Positions 1 to 9,774 of a stretch of DNA of 35,898 nt are shown one piece after another. Where the stretch lies: NCBI GenBank assembly GCA_943357985.1, contig CALRGR010000001.1, positions 78,731 to 114,628 of the forward strand, written 5' to 3'. Source of the stretch: Candidatus Levybacteria bacterium GW2011_GWA1_37_16 (GTDB lineage: Bacteria > Patescibacteriota > Microgenomatia > Levybacterales > UBA12049). The stretch's first letter is position 1, and every line of letters starts with the position of its first letter. The notes under the pieces were generated by a model, which was not told the DNA's origin, did not search any database, and saw nothing but the letters and a program-made list of their open reading frames with translations. The position numbers and the translations under genes were made by a program.

Positions 1-33
1 AGAATTTGCAAAAAATGCAAAAAGGAAATTTAA
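1..33 (+). CDS. rplX: Ribosomal protein L24 C-terminus (partial)
   Basis: Frame 1 reads RICKKCKKEI-stop, typical of the L24 Cys-containing C-terminus, directly upstream of rplE. Confidence 0.7.
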   Translation, partial: RICKKCKKEI

Positions 34-34
34 T

Positions 35-574
35 ATGGATAACTTAAAAGTAAGATTTAAAAAAGAAATAGCCAAAAAACTAAAAGAAGAGTTGGGAATT
101 AAAAACATAAATCAGATCCCACAACTTAAAAAAATAGTTATAAATATGGGAGTAAGGGATGCAGTTGCAGACAAGAAAAATATGGAAATTGCTATTTTAG
201 AATTCACTCAGGTTGCCGGGCAAAAGCCAAAAGTAACGCAGGCAAAGCAATCCATAGCCGCATTTAAACTTAGAGAAGGGGATAAAATAGGACTCGTTGC
301 AACTCTTAGGGGAAAAAGAATGTACGATTTTTATGAGAAGTTAACAAATGTTGTTTTTCCAAGACTTAGAGATTTTCATGGAATTAAGAAAAATAGCTTT
401 GATGGTAAGGGAAATTTTACTTTGGGATTTGCTGAAATTGCAGTTTTCCCGGAAATAGATCCAGGAAAAATTGAAAAAGCTCAAGGACTTGAAATAACAA
501 TAGTAACAAGTGCAAAAGATGATAATCAGGGGCTCGCATTGCTTACGGTACTGGGGATGCCCTTTGTAAAATAA
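35..574 (+). CDS. rplE: Ribosomal protein L5
   Basis: Protein similarity ([12 protein letters not shown]-like, [21 protein letters not shown]) and spc operon order. Confidence 0.97.
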   Translation: MDNLKVRFKKEIAKKLKEELGIKNINQIPQLKKIVINMGVRDAVADKKNMEIAILEFTQVAGQKPKVTQAKQSIAAFKLREGDKIGLVATLRGKRMYDFYEKLTNVVFPRLRDFHGIKKNSFDGKGNFTLGFAEIAVFPEIDPGKIEKAQGLEITIVTSAKDDNQGLALLTVLGMPFVK

Positions 575-578
575 AAAT

Positions 579-764
579 ATGGCAAAAAAATCTAATGTAG
601 TTTCTCTTTTAAAGAAACAAAAATATTCAAGCAGAAATCACAGTAGATGCAATATATGTGGAAGGGGCAAGGCTTATATGAGGAAATTTGGTCTTTGCAG
701 AATTTGTTTTAGAGAACTTGCTTTGAAAGGAGAATTGCCGGGAGTTACAAAATCAACCTGGTAA
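579..764 (+). CDS. rpsN: Ribosomal protein S14, zinc-binding type
   Basis: 61 aa with [25 protein letters not shown]. Confidence 0.97.
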   Translation: MAKKSNVVSLLKKQKYSSRNHSRCNICGRGKAYMRKFGLCRICFRELALKGELPGVTKSTW

Positions 765-770
765 ATTTAT

Positions 771-1166
771 ATGGCATATAAAATTGCAGATTTTATTACA
801 ACAATTAAAAACTGTGCGGCAGCAAGAAGAAGAACAGCAGTTCTTTCATATTCTAAAGTCAATAAAAATATAGGAGATGTTCTTGTTAAAGAAGGATTTT
901 TGGTAAGCATAAAAGAAGAAGAGCAAGACGGAAAAAAGGTTCTTGTTGCAGTGCTTAAATTCACTAAAAGAATGCCGGCTGTAAGAGATGTAAATATAAT
1001 TTCAAAACCATCACTTAGAATTTATAGTAGTTCCAAAAAAATTGCTGATATTAAAAGGAGAGGAAGACACAAGGTAATACTTTCAACAAATAAAGGAATC
1101 ATGGAAGCCAGAGATGCGCAAAAGGTTGGAGTCGGAGGAGAAGTTCTCTTTACGATTAATAGCTAA
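771..1166 (+). CDS. rpsH: Ribosomal protein S8
   Basis: S8 motifs, C-terminal EARDAQKVGVGGEVLFTI; operon order. Confidence 0.96.
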   Translation: MAYKIADFITTIKNCAAARRRTAVLSYSKVNKNIGDVLVKEGFLVSIKEEEQDGKKVLVAVLKFTKRMPAVRDVNIISKPSLRIYSSSKKIADIKRRGRHKVILSTNKGIMEARDAQKVGVGGEVLFTINS

Positions 1167-1167
1167 T

Positions 1168-1722
1168 ATGTCAAAAATAGGCAGAATGCCAGTAGTAATT
1201 AAAGAAGGAGTAAAAGTGTCTCTACAGGACGGAGTTGTAATGGTTGAAGGTCCAAGGGGAAGCCTTTCTTTTTCTGTGCCAAAAGAGATAGAGGTTAAAA
1301 TACAGGAGGACAGAATTGAAGTTGCTCAGAAGGGTAAGATGGAAGATAGAAAAGTAAGAGCACTGTTTGGACTGACACGTGCTATGATTTCAAATATTAT
1401 AACAGGAGTTTCATCCGGTTTTGAGAGAAGGCTTGAGCTTTCAGGAGTTGGTTATCGGGCTCAAGTTCAGGGTAGTGATTTGGTAATTTCTGTTGGATTT
1501 TCCCACCCTGTAAAATTTGTTCCGCTTAGCGGAATAAAATTTGAAGTTGTTGAAAATAACATTATAGTCTCGGGAATTGATAAGGCAGTGGTAGGTAATA
1601 CTGCAGCAGCTATAAGAGCAGTTAAGCCACCAGAGCCTTATAAAGGAAAAGGAATAAAATATAAAGATGAAAGAATTAGAAGAAAAGTTGGAAAGGCAGC
1701 AAAAGCTGTAGGAGCTAAATAA
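1168..1722 (+). CDS. rplF: Ribosomal protein L6
   Basis: MSKIGRMPVVIKEGVKV..., ATG at 1168 preferred over the upstream ATG of the ORF track. Confidence 0.95.
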   Translation: MSKIGRMPVVIKEGVKVSLQDGVVMVEGPRGSLSFSVPKEIEVKIQEDRIEVAQKGKMEDRKVRALFGLTRAMISNIITGVSSGFERRLELSGVGYRAQVQGSDLVISVGFSHPVKFVPLSGIKFEVVENNIIVSGIDKAVVGNTAAAIRAVKPPEPYKGKGIKYKDERIRRKVGKAAKAVGAK

Positions 1723-1725
1723 AAT

Positions 1726-2067
1726 ATGAATCAAGATAGAATATTAAGAAAAACTAGAAGAGTAAGAAGAAAAATAACTGGTACTAAAGAAATGCCAAGA
1801 CTTTCCGTATTCCGTTCAAATAAATATATGTACGCACAGCTCATAGATGATGAGTCTCAAAAGACAATATTGGGAATTTCAGAGGCAAAATTAGAGCAAA
1901 CAGAGGGCGCAAAATTTGATAAATCAAAGCAGCTAGGTATCCTTTTGGCAAAAGAAGCTCTTTCAAAAAAGATTAAAAAAGTGGTTTTTGATAGAGGAAG
2001 ATATGTCTATAAAGGTAGAGTAAGAGCTTTAGCTGAAGGTTGCCGTGAAGGAGGACTTGTATTTTAA
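1726..2067 (+). CDS. rplR: Ribosomal protein L18
   Basis: RLSVFRSNKYMYAQLIDD, VVFDRGRYVYKGRVRALAEG. Confidence 0.96.
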   Translation: MNQDRILRKTRRVRRKITGTKEMPRLSVFRSNKYMYAQLIDDESQKTILGISEAKLEQTEGAKFDKSKQLGILLAKEALSKKIKKVVFDRGRYVYKGRVRALAEGCREGGLVF

Positions 2068-2549
2068 TGAGAAACAATAACTTTCAAAGAGAACCAAGTG
2101 CAGATGGTTTTGAAGAAAAAATTATTCAGGTAAACCGAGTTTCTAAAAAAACTAAGGGAGGGAATAAAAGAGGGTTCTCTGTCCTTATGGTTGTTGGTAA
2201 TAAAAATGGTAAGGTAGGAGTGGGGCTTGGAAAAGCGCCAGATGTAAGCTCAGCAATAAAAAAAGGAGCATCTGTTGCAAGAAAGCATTTAATACAGGTG
2301 CCAATTGTAAACACTACAATTCCTTTTAGAATAGATGTAAAATTAGGTGCTGCAAAGATAATGCTAAAGCCTGCACCAAGAGGAAGTGGGGTTATTGCAG
2401 GAGGAGCAGTAAGGAATGTTGTAACTGCAGCAGGAATTGAAAATATCTCTTCAAAGGTTTTAGGAACCAATAATCAGGCAAGTAATGTTTACGCAACAAT
2501 AGAGGCTCTTAGAATTTTGGCAGAAAGGTACCAGGTTAAAAATAAATAA
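2067..2549 (+). CDS. rpsE: Ribosomal protein S5
   Basis: VNRVSKKTKGG, GKVGVGLGKAPDV. Confidence 0.97.
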   Translation: MRNNNFQREPSADGFEEKIIQVNRVSKKTKGGNKRGFSVLMVVGNKNGKVGVGLGKAPDVSSAIKKGASVARKHLIQVPIVNTTIPFRIDVKLGAAKIMLKPAPRGSGVIAGGAVRNVVTAAGIENISSKVLGTNNQASNVYATIEALRILAERYQVKNK

Positions 2550-2550
2550 T

Positions 2551-2991
2551 ATGCAACTTAATACACTTTCCAAAACTACAAAAATAAAGAAAAAAAGATT
2601 GGGGCAGGGACATGGTTCAGGGCGTGTTAAAACTTCTGGACGTGGAACAAAAGGTCAAAATTCAAGAAGTTCCAGAGCTCTCTCTTTTGAAGGAGGAGCA
2701 TTGCCTCTTATAAAACGTCTTCCATTCAGGCGCGGCAAAGGAAGAAATAAGGCTTTTAAATCTAAGCCAATAGGTCTAAATGTAAAAGCGTTAGCGCTTC
2801 TTAAAAAAGATTCCATTGTTGACATAGAAGTTCTTATTAAAAATCATATAGTTGATTCAAAAGATGCTAAAATGTATGGAGTAAAGATCTTAGGAGACGG
2901 AGAATTAAAGGTTGCTTTAGTAGTCAAATTGCAAACTTCTAAGGGTGCGAAGATAAAAATTGAAAAAGCAGGTGGCACTGTGGGAATTTAA
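2551..2991 (+). CDS. rplO: Ribosomal protein L15
   Basis: [25 protein letters not shown]; directly follows rpsE with no rpmD. Confidence 0.96.
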   Translation: MQLNTLSKTTKIKKKRLGQGHGSGRVKTSGRGTKGQNSRSSRALSFEGGALPLIKRLPFRRGKGRNKAFKSKPIGLNVKALALLKKDSIVDIEVLIKNHIVDSKDAKMYGVKILGDGELKVALVVKLQTSKGAKIKIEKAGGTVGI

Positions 2992-2996
2992 AATTT

Positions 2997-4283
2997 ATGA
3001 ACAATGTTTTAGCACTTTTTCAAAACTCCCTAAAAACTAAAAGTGTAAGACAAAAAATCATATTTACGGCCCTAATATTTTTAATATTCAGAATATTTGC
3101 ACATATCCCCGTTTCGGGAGTCAACTTAGACGCTTTAAAAACTCTTTTTTCCCAGAATCAGTTCTTAGGACTTTTAGATATATTCTCTGGTGGAACTCTT
3201 GCTAACTTTTCCGTTATGGCATTGGGTCTTAATCCTTACATTAATGCCTCAATTATCTTACAGCTTTTAACTATGGTTTTTCCAAAGCTTGAAGAGATAT
3301 CAAAAGAAGGAGAAACGGGACGGAGGAAAATAAATCAATATACAAGAATGTTTACGGTGCCCTTGGCACTTTTTCAGGCAATTGGAATGTATGCACTTCT
3401 TAGAAGTCAGGGAATTATTGCTGTTCTTGCTCCAACGGATCTTATTGCATTTATGTTAACCATGACAGCAGGAAGTATGCTCCTGGTTTGGCTTGGAGAA
3501 CTTATTACGGAAAAAGGATTGGGGAATGGTATATCTCTTATTATTTTTGCCGGAATTGTCGGGCGGCTTCCTATAACCATTGGTCAAACTGCCTCAACGA
3601 TTAATAGTACAAATTTTTTAAACGTTGTTACTTTTATATTAGTTGGTATTGTTGTTATCTCCTCAATTGTTTTAATAAATGAAGCAACAAGACAGATAAC
3701 TGTATTTTATGCAAAAAGAGTTAGGGGAAATAAAATGTATGGAGGACAAACAACTCATCTACCGTTAAGACTTAATCAAGCGGGTGTAATTCCCATTATC
3801 TTTGCAGTATCTTTAGTTCTTCTTCCGTCTCTTGTTGCCAATTATTTAACTGCATCAAAAAATATTTTTCTTCACAATATTTCTACAACTATAACTGTAT
3901 GGTTTGATCCTAATGGATTTTTTTATAATCTTCTTTATTTTACTCTGGTCGTAGCTTTTACATATTTTTATACAGCAGTAGTATTTAATCCAAAAAAGAT
4001 TTCAGATGAAATACAAAAATATGGCGGTTTTATTCCAGGCATTAGGCCCGGAGCATCAACAGCTTCTTATCTAAATTATATTTTAACTCGTATCACGCTG
4101 GCTGGTGCAGTATTTCTAGGTATTATTGCCATATTTCCAACAGTTGCCAGAATGTTTACCAGTATGCAGACACTTCTTATAGGTGGAACTGGTATACTAA
4201 TCGTTGTGTCTGTAATACTTGAAACTATTAAGGCGCTTGAGGCACAGCTTGTAATGAAAAATTATGATTCATTCGTAAAATAA
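2997..4283 (+). CDS. secY: Preprotein translocase subunit SecY
   Basis: Polytopic protein with SecY motifs ([25 protein letters not shown]) and operon position. Confidence 0.97.
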   Translation: MNNVLALFQNSLKTKSVRQKIIFTALIFLIFRIFAHIPVSGVNLDALKTLFSQNQFLGLLDIFSGGTLANFSVMALGLNPYINASIILQLLTMVFPKLEEISKEGETGRRKINQYTRMFTVPLALFQAIGMYALLRSQGIIAVLAPTDLIAFMLTMTAGSMLLVWLGELITEKGLGNGISLIIFAGIVGRLPITIGQTASTINSTNFLNVVTFILVGIVVISSIVLINEATRQITVFYAKRVRGNKMYGGQTTHLPLRLNQAGVIPIIFAVSLVLLPSLVANYLTASKNIFLHNISTTITVWFDPNGFFYNLLYFTLVVAFTYFYTAVVFNPKKISDEIQKYGGFIPGIRPGASTASYLNYILTRITLAGAVFLGIIAIFPTVARMFTSMQTLLIGGTGILIVVSVILETIKALEAQLVMKNYDSFVK

Positions 4284-4286
4284 TTT

Positions 4287-4832
4287 ATGAAAATAATTTT
4301 AATTGGAATTCAGGGAGCAGGAAAATCAACGCAGGGAAACTTACTTTCGGAAAAGTTAGTCCTTCCCTATCTTTCAGCAGGGCATATTTTTAGAGAGCTT
4401 TCTAAAGAAAAAGATCCGTTGGGTCGTTACATTAAAGAAGTTATGAACGCTGGATACCTTATTCCGGATGCTAGAACCATTGAAATAGTAACGGACTACC
4501 TGCATCGACCGGAATATCAAAAGGGATATATTTTGGACGGATTTCCCAGAACCCTTACTCAAGCTGAGGCATTTGAAAATGGAATAGATAAGGTAATTTA
4601 TCTAAAAGTTGCTGACAAAGAAGCACTATGGAGACTTTCATATAGAGAAGAGGGAGAAAGACAGGATGAAACGCTTGCTGCAATAAGAAAAAGGATAGAA
4701 CTATTCAATCAGCTTACTAAACCAGTTCTGGATTATTACAAAGAAAAAGGAAAGTTCATTGAAGTGAATGGAGAAAAGCCGGTCGAAGAGGTGCTTGAGG
4801 AGATATTAAAAAGCATTGGAAAAAGTGAGTAA
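4287..4832 (+). CDS. adk: Adenylate kinase family protein
   Basis: GIQGAGKSTQGNLL P-loop, LDGFPRTLTQAE. Confidence 0.9.
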   Translation: MKIILIGIQGAGKSTQGNLLSEKLVLPYLSAGHIFRELSKEKDPLGRYIKEVMNAGYLIPDARTIEIVTDYLHRPEYQKGYILDGFPRTLTQAEAFENGIDKVIYLKVADKEALWRLSYREEGERQDETLAAIRKRIELFNQLTKPVLDYYKEKGKFIEVNGEKPVEEVLEEILKSIGKSE

Positions 4833-6054
4833 AATTATTGGAGTAACTGGCGCATTCGGAAGCGGCAAATCAACCGCATCTGTGTTTTTGGAAGTCGCGG
4901 GATTTAAGAAAATTATCCTTTCTCAATTTCTTGAAGAAGAAGCAATAAAAAGAGGACTAGAAGTTACAAGAAAAATTTTGCAAGATATAGGAAATGAGTG
5001 GAGAGAAAAATATGGAAGTGAAATACTTGCCCAAAAAGCTCTTGAAAAAGTATCGAAAGATGCTTCCGGCAAAACTGTAATAGATGGAATACGAAATGTT
5101 TCTGAAATAGAATTTCTTCGAAACTCCGGTAATTTTAAACTTATTGCAATAGTCTCAGATAAAAAAGTAAGATTTGAAAGATTAATAAAACTTAAAAGAA
5201 GAGAGTTTCTGACTTGGGAATTGTTTGAAAATCTGGATAGTCGTGATGCGGGACTAAATGAAAAAGAAACAGGTTTGCAAGTAGATAAATGTATAACGCT
5301 GGCAGATTACTCGATTGAAAATAATGACAGTGAAGAAGATTTTAAAAATAAACTTGAAGAGTTATTAAAAAATATGGAGAATAAAAATTTTGTGGTAGCA
5401 ATAGACGGTCCTGTTGGTTCTGGAAAAGGAACCTTAAGTATTGAGCTAGCAAAAGAGCTTAATGCACTTTATTTATATACAGGAGGAATGTATAGAGCCT
5501 TGGCTCTGGCATGTCTTAGAGCAAGTGTTGATTTGAATGATAAACAACGGGTTTTAGACGTCTTAGGGAAAATAGTCATTGATGTAAAAACCGAATCTTC
5601 CGGTCCTAAGATAATTTTAGATTCACAAGATATTACGGATGAAATATTCAGACCAGAAGTTGGAAATGCAGTACCTATAGTTGCTGCAATGGTAGAGGTT
5701 AGAGAAAAGATGGTTGCCAGGCAGAAAGAACTTATAGAAGATAAAAGAGCAGTTGTCGAAGGACGTGACATAGCAACAATTGTTGCGCCTGATGCAGAAC
5801 TTAAAATTTATTTGACCGCAGATGTTGATGTGAGAGCGAAAAGAAGGTTTCTTCAGTTTGAAGAAAAAGGAATGCATAAAACTTACGAAGAAGTTCTTGA
5901 AGATACTAAGAGAAGGGATGAGATGGATACTAAAAGAGAGGCGTCTCCTCTAACAATAGTTGAAGATGCATATGTTATTGATACGACAAATGATAGTATC
6001 GAAGACACTGTGCATAAAGTAAAAGATAAGTTAAGAGAAAAGGGGTTGCTTTGA
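4825..6054 (+). CDS. cmk: Fusion: CoaE/AAA_18-like P-loop kinase domain + cytidylate kinase
   Basis: Two P-loops (GVTGAFGSGKST and AIDGPVGSGKGT). The second half is full-length Cmk (YTGGMYRALA, VEGRDIATIVAPDAELKIYLTA). GTG start at 4825 likely; TTG at 4816 possible. Confidence 0.85.
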   Translation: MSKIIGVTGAFGSGKSTASVFLEVAGFKKIILSQFLEEEAIKRGLEVTRKILQDIGNEWREKYGSEILAQKALEKVSKDASGKTVIDGIRNVSEIEFLRNSGNFKLIAIVSDKKVRFERLIKLKRREFLTWELFENLDSRDAGLNEKETGLQVDKCITLADYSIENNDSEEDFKNKLEELLKNMENKNFVVAIDGPVGSGKGTLSIELAKELNALYLYTGGMYRALALACLRASVDLNDKQRVLDVLGKIVIDVKTESSGPKIILDSQDITDEIFRPEVGNAVPIVAAMVEVREKMVARQKELIEDKRAVVEGRDIATIVAPDAELKIYLTADVDVRAKRRFLQFEEKGMHKTYEEVLEDTKRRDEMDTKREASPLTIVEDAYVIDTTNDSIEDTVHKVKDKLREKGLL

Positions 6055-6803
6055 TAAAGATAAAAACTGATAAAGAAATAGAGATAATGTGCCATGGTGG
6101 AAAAATACTAGCCGAAGTTCTGTTTGAAACCTTAAAAAACGTGAAGCCAGGAGTTTCAGAGCTTGAGTTGGATAATATTGCAGAAAAGTTAATAATAAAA
6201 AAAGGTGGACAGCCTGGGTTTAAGCTAGTTGAGGGATACAAGCATACAATTTGTATTTCTGTTAATGATGTTGTAGTTCATGGAATTCCGACAAATTATA
6301 AGATAAAGGAAGGAGATATAGTAGGAATTGACTGTGGAGTTTTCTATGGTGGATTTCACACAGATATGGCAGAAACCGTAGCAGTTGGGGATGTCGGTAA
6401 GGAAGTACTTAAATTTTTGGAAACAGGAAAATTAGCTTTAGAGGCAGGAATAAATGCGGCTCGCGCAGGAAATCATACTGGACATATTTCACAGGCAATT
6501 CAAAATATAATTGAAGGGATCGGATACTCTGTAGTTGAGAGTTTAGTGGGACATGGGGTCGGAAAAGACTTACATGAAGATCCTGAAGTTCCGGGATTTT
6601 TGATAGATAAAATTGCAGATACTCCACTTCTCAGGGTTGGTATGACTCTTGCGGTTGAGGTTATATACAACAATGGAGGGAAAGACGTGGTTTATTCCGG
6701 AACTGATGGGTGGACGATTAAGACCAAGGATGGCAGCCTTGCAGGACTTTTTGAGAGGACAATTGATATCTCGGAGAAATATCCTTTAATTTTAACTTCC
6801 TAG
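6051..6803 (+). CDS. map: Methionine aminopeptidase type I
   Basis: IVGIDCGVFYGGFHTDMAET, GHGVGKDLHEDPEVP. Confidence 0.96.
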   Translation: MIKIKTDKEIEIMCHGGKILAEVLFETLKNVKPGVSELELDNIAEKLIIKKGGQPGFKLVEGYKHTICISVNDVVVHGIPTNYKIKEGDIVGIDCGVFYGGFHTDMAETVAVGDVGKEVLKFLETGKLALEAGINAARAGNHTGHISQAIQNIIEGIGYSVVESLVGHGVGKDLHEDPEVPGFLIDKIADTPLLRVGMTLAVEVIYNNGGKDVVYSGTDGWTIKTKDGSLAGLFERTIDISEKYPLILTS

Positions 6804-6832
6804 TTGTTATTTTAAGGCTAATTTGTTATAAT
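6804..6832 (+). promoter_or_regulatory. Putative promoter of infA
   Basis: TTGTTA - 17 nt - TATAAT, predicted TSS ~6839. Confidence 0.6.
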
Positions 6833-6840
6833 TTCAGAAA

Positions 6841-6912
6841 GCGTCTAGTGGCTAGGATTTAGCGTCTAGTTTTTTAACTGAACGCTACTTTCTAATTAAC
6901 TATGCGCTATTA
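6841..6912. repeat. Heptad-periodic repeat region in infA leader
   Basis: GCGTCTA|GTGGCTA|GGATTTA|GCGTCTA| read in 7-nt units; overlaps a 12-pair hairpin with one mismatch at 6860-6887. Confidence 0.6.
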
Positions 6913-6915
6913 TTT

Positions 6916-7137
6916 ATGGTTCATCAAGGAAGTTTTGAAGTAGAAGGAATTGTTAAAGAGTCTTTGCCCAATACTCTTTTTAGAGTAGAACTTGAAGATG
7001 GAAATTTGGTTCTTTGTCATTTGTCTGGAAAAATGAGGGTAAATTTTATAAAGATTTTACCGGGAGATAGGGTTAGAATTGAAATGACTCCATATGATAA
7101 AGCAAAAGGAAGAATTACATACCGGGAGAGAAATTAA
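6916..7137 (+). CDS. infA: Translation initiation factor IF-1
   Basis: 73 aa, S1/OB fold, [18 protein letters not shown]. Confidence 0.97.
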   Translation: MVHQGSFEVEGIVKESLPNTLFRVELEDGNLVLCHLSGKMRVNFIKILPGDRVRIEMTPYDKAKGRITYRERN

Positions 7138-7142
7138 TAATT

Positions 7143-7192
7143 ATGATACATTCGACTATCGCTCAGTATCATAGTGAGGAATTCGAACTATG
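7143..7192 (+). promoter_or_regulatory. Two mutually exclusive hairpins in rpmJ leader
   Basis: ATGATAC(7143-7149)/GTATCAT(7166-7172) and CATAGT(7170-7175)/ACTATG(7187-7192, contains the rpmJ ATG) share 7170-7172. Confidence 0.4.
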
Positions 7193-7303
7193 AAAGTACA
7201 TGCAAGCATAAAACAAAGATGTGTAAAGTGTAAAATACTCAAACGCAAGGGAGTACTTAGGGTTGTGTGTGAAAATCCAAGACACAAACAAAGACAAGGA
7301 TAA
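7190..7303 (+). CDS. rpmJ: Ribosomal protein L36, zinc-binding
   Basis: [37 protein letters not shown]; shorter than the ORF-track cutoff. Confidence 0.95.
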   Translation: MKVHASIKQRCVKCKILKRKGVLRVVCENPRHKQRQG

Positions 7304-7311
7304 TGAGGTTA

Positions 7312-7382
7312 TGTCATTCTGAGAGTAACGAAGAATCTGTAAGACTATGAAGAAAAGATCCTTCACTTTGTTCAGGATGACA
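7312..7382. repeat. MITE-like imperfect inverted repeat
   Basis: TGTCATTCTGAGAGTAACGAAGAATCT ... AGATCCTTCACTTTGTTCAGGATGACA; ~27-nt imperfectly complementary arms. Confidence 0.7.
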
Positions 7383-7395
7383 AACGTAAAATAAT

Positions 7396-7791
7396 ATGAG
7401 ATTTTCAGGAATAAATATACCGGATGAAAAAAGAGTTGATGTATCTCTTTCCTATCTGTATGGGATAGGAAGAAAGAATGTTATTGCGGTATTGAAAAAG
7501 GCAGAAGTTGACGCAGCTAAAAGAGTTAAGGCGTTATCTGAAGACGAGCAAAAAAGAATCCAGAAGGCTTTGGAAGAGTACAAAATTGAAGGAGATTTAA
7601 GATCCGAAGTGTCAAATAATATTAAAAGACTTAAGGAAATAGGCTCTTACAGAGGGATTAGACATAGCAAAAATCTTCCCGTAAAAGGGCAGAGAACAAG
7701 AAGTAATGCAAGGACAAAAAGAGGAAAGAGAGTAACAATCGGAGCAATTAAAAAAGAAGTTGCAGCAAAAATGGGTATAACGACAGCATAA
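7396..7791 (+). CDS. rpsM: Ribosomal protein S13
   Basis: SYRGIRHSKNLPVKGQRTRSNARTKRG. Confidence 0.97.
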   Translation: MRFSGINIPDEKRVDVSLSYLYGIGRKNVIAVLKKAEVDAAKRVKALSEDEQKRIQKALEEYKIEGDLRSEVSNNIKRLKEIGSYRGIRHSKNLPVKGQRTRSNARTKRGKRVTIGAIKKEVAAKMGITTA

Positions 7792-7806
7792 TAAATAATT
7801 TTTAAT

Positions 7807-8229
7807 ATGGCAGCAAAAAAACTAATAGTAAAAAAACAAACAGAAAAGAAAGTACAAGTTAAAAAGAAGAATGAAGTTAAAGTTACAGGTCAGGGAAGAG
7901 TATATATAGCTGCAACTTTTAACAATACTTTAATTACCATAACAAATAGCACTGGTGATGTTGTGTCTTGGAATTCTTCAGGAGCTGCGGGATTTAAAGG
8001 AACAAGAAAGTCAACTCCATTTGCAGCAACTACTGCTATGGAAAATGCAGCAAGAAAAGCAATGGAAAAAGGAATAAAGACAGTTGATGTATATGTTAAA
8101 GGGCCAGGGCCCGGAAGAGAATCATCTCTTCGTGGAATAAGAAGCGCAGGGCTTTCTATATCTATGATTTCAGATATAACACCAATTCCACACAATGGAC
8201 CAAGATCTAAGAAAAGGAGAAGGGTTTAA
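7807..8229 (+). CDS. rpsK: Ribosomal protein S11, Lys-rich N-terminal extension
   Basis: [58 protein letters not shown]. Confidence 0.97.
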   Translation: MAAKKLIVKKQTEKKVQVKKKNEVKVTGQGRVYIAATFNNTLITITNSTGDVVSWNSSGAAGFKGTRKSTPFAATTAMENAARKAMEKGIKTVDVYVKGPGPGRESSLRGIRSAGLSISMISDITPIPHNGPRSKKRRRV

Positions 8230-8837
8230 TGGCAAGATATAGAGGACCTAAGCATAGATTGGCAAGAAGAGAAGGGGAAAATATTCTTGACAAGACATCA
8301 GCATCTTTGCAGAGACGCCTTAATACTCCTCCGGGAATGCATGGTAAAAAAGGGAAGAGGAGACTATCGGAATATGGAATACAACTTAGAGAAAAACAAA
8401 AAGCTAAGATTATCTACGGACTTTTAGAGAAGCAAATGAAGAAGCTTGTTAATCAAGTTTCGGAAAGAAAAGGAGACACAGGAGAATTACTTTTAGCTAA
8501 TCTTGAGACAAGACTTGATAATGTTGTATATAGACTTGGCTTTGCGAAGACAAGATATATGGCTCGTCAGCTAGTTTCTCACGGACATATTTTTATTAAT
8601 GGAAAGAAGTTATCTATACCTTCATATGGTGTCAAAAAAGATGAAGTTGTTACTCTTTCATCAAAATTAAAAATTAAATTTGAAGAAATTTCTGCAATTC
8701 CGGATCAGAAAGACTTAGTGCTTCCTCCATTTTTGGAGAGGAAGAAAGATGAAGGAACGCTTTTACGTTTTCCTACGAAGGATGATATTAAAGTCCCTTT
8801 TAACGCACAACTAATTATTGAATATTATTCAAGATAG
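8229..8837 (+). CDS. rpsD: Ribosomal protein S4
   Basis: [50 protein letters not shown]. Confidence 0.97.
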   Translation: MARYRGPKHRLARREGENILDKTSASLQRRLNTPPGMHGKKGKRRLSEYGIQLREKQKAKIIYGLLEKQMKKLVNQVSERKGDTGELLLANLETRLDNVVYRLGFAKTRYMARQLVSHGHIFINGKKLSIPSYGVKKDEVVTLSSKLKIKFEEISAIPDQKDLVLPPFLERKKDEGTLLRFPTKDDIKVPFNAQLIIEYYSR

Positions 8838-8856
8838 TAGTATAATATAAATTCGT

Positions 8857-9774
8857 ATGTTAGACCCAATGTTAAATGTTAAAGAAATAAAAGCTGATGA
8901 GACCTATGGGGAATTTGTCATAGAGCCTTTAGAACCAGGTTATGGTCATACTTTGGGAAATGCTTTAAGAAGAGTTCTTCTTGCATCTATTCCTGGAGCT
9001 GCTGTGACTTCCATTAAAATCTTAGGAGTTAAACATAAATTTTCAACGGTTCCGGGATTAAAGGAAAATATTGTTGATTTACTCTTAAACATAAAGGGAT
9101 TAAACATTCGTTTATCCGGATCCAAAACATCAAGCAAGCTTTCCCTTTCAGTTAAAGGTGAGAAAAAAATTTCAGCAGGTGATTTAGAAAGATCTGAAGA
9201 TATTGAAGTTATAAATAAAGATCATTACTTGGGTTCTCTTGGAGATGCGAAAGCAAAACTAGAGATGGAATTGTCAGTTGAAAAAGGAATGGGATATTCT
9301 TTGTCTGAAGAAAGAAAAAGTTCAACCGTAGGCCAAATTTCAACTGATGCAATATTCACTCCCGTTAGAAGAGTTAGCTATGAAGTTTCAGCAACTAGAG
9401 TTGGAAGACAAACAAATTTAGATAAACTTACATTATTTGTTTGGACAAACGGAGCAATTTCTCCAAGAGATGCATTAAATGAAGCCGGAAGAATATTGGC
9501 ATCTTATTTTTCTCAAATTTATAATCCAACAGCTGTAATTGCGGAAGGAATAGTAAAGAGTTCTGTATCTGACGGAGCATTGAAGCTTACGGTTGATGAG
9601 TTGGATTTGCCAACAAGAATTTACAATAGTTTGAGAAACGGTGGAATTGAAACAATAGGTCAAATTTTAGAAACTCCAAGAAAAGAACTTATTTCCATGA
9701 GAAATATGGGAAGTAAGTCTATAGCAATTGTTGAAGAAAAACTTAAAGAAAAAGGAATAGAGCTAAATAGATAA
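8857..9774 (+). CDS. rpoA: RNA polymerase alpha subunit
   Basis: EPLEPGYGHTLGNALRRVLLASIPGAAVTSIKI; C-terminal alphaCTD. Confidence 0.97.
   Translation: MLDPMLNVKEIKADETYGEFVIEPLEPGYGHTLGNALRRVLLASIPGAAVTSIKILGVKHKFSTVPGLKENIVDLLLNIKGLNIRLSGSKTSSKLSLSVKGEKKISAGDLERSEDIEVINKDHYLGSLGDAKAKLEMELSVEKGMGYSLSEERKSSTVGQISTDAIFTPVRRVSYEVSATRVGRQTNLDKLTLFVWTNGAISPRDALNEAGRILASYFSQIYNPTAVIAEGIVKSSVSDGALKLTVDELDLPTRIYNSLRNGGIETIGQILETPRKELISMRNMGSKSIAIVEEKLKEKGIELNR

Noticed and set aside
2126-2470. Long antisense ORFs opposite ribosomal protein genes (also 7890-8195, 9902-10363, 27393-27923)
   Set aside because: Mirror of strongly coding sense genes with codon bias; no recognisable protein, no start context.
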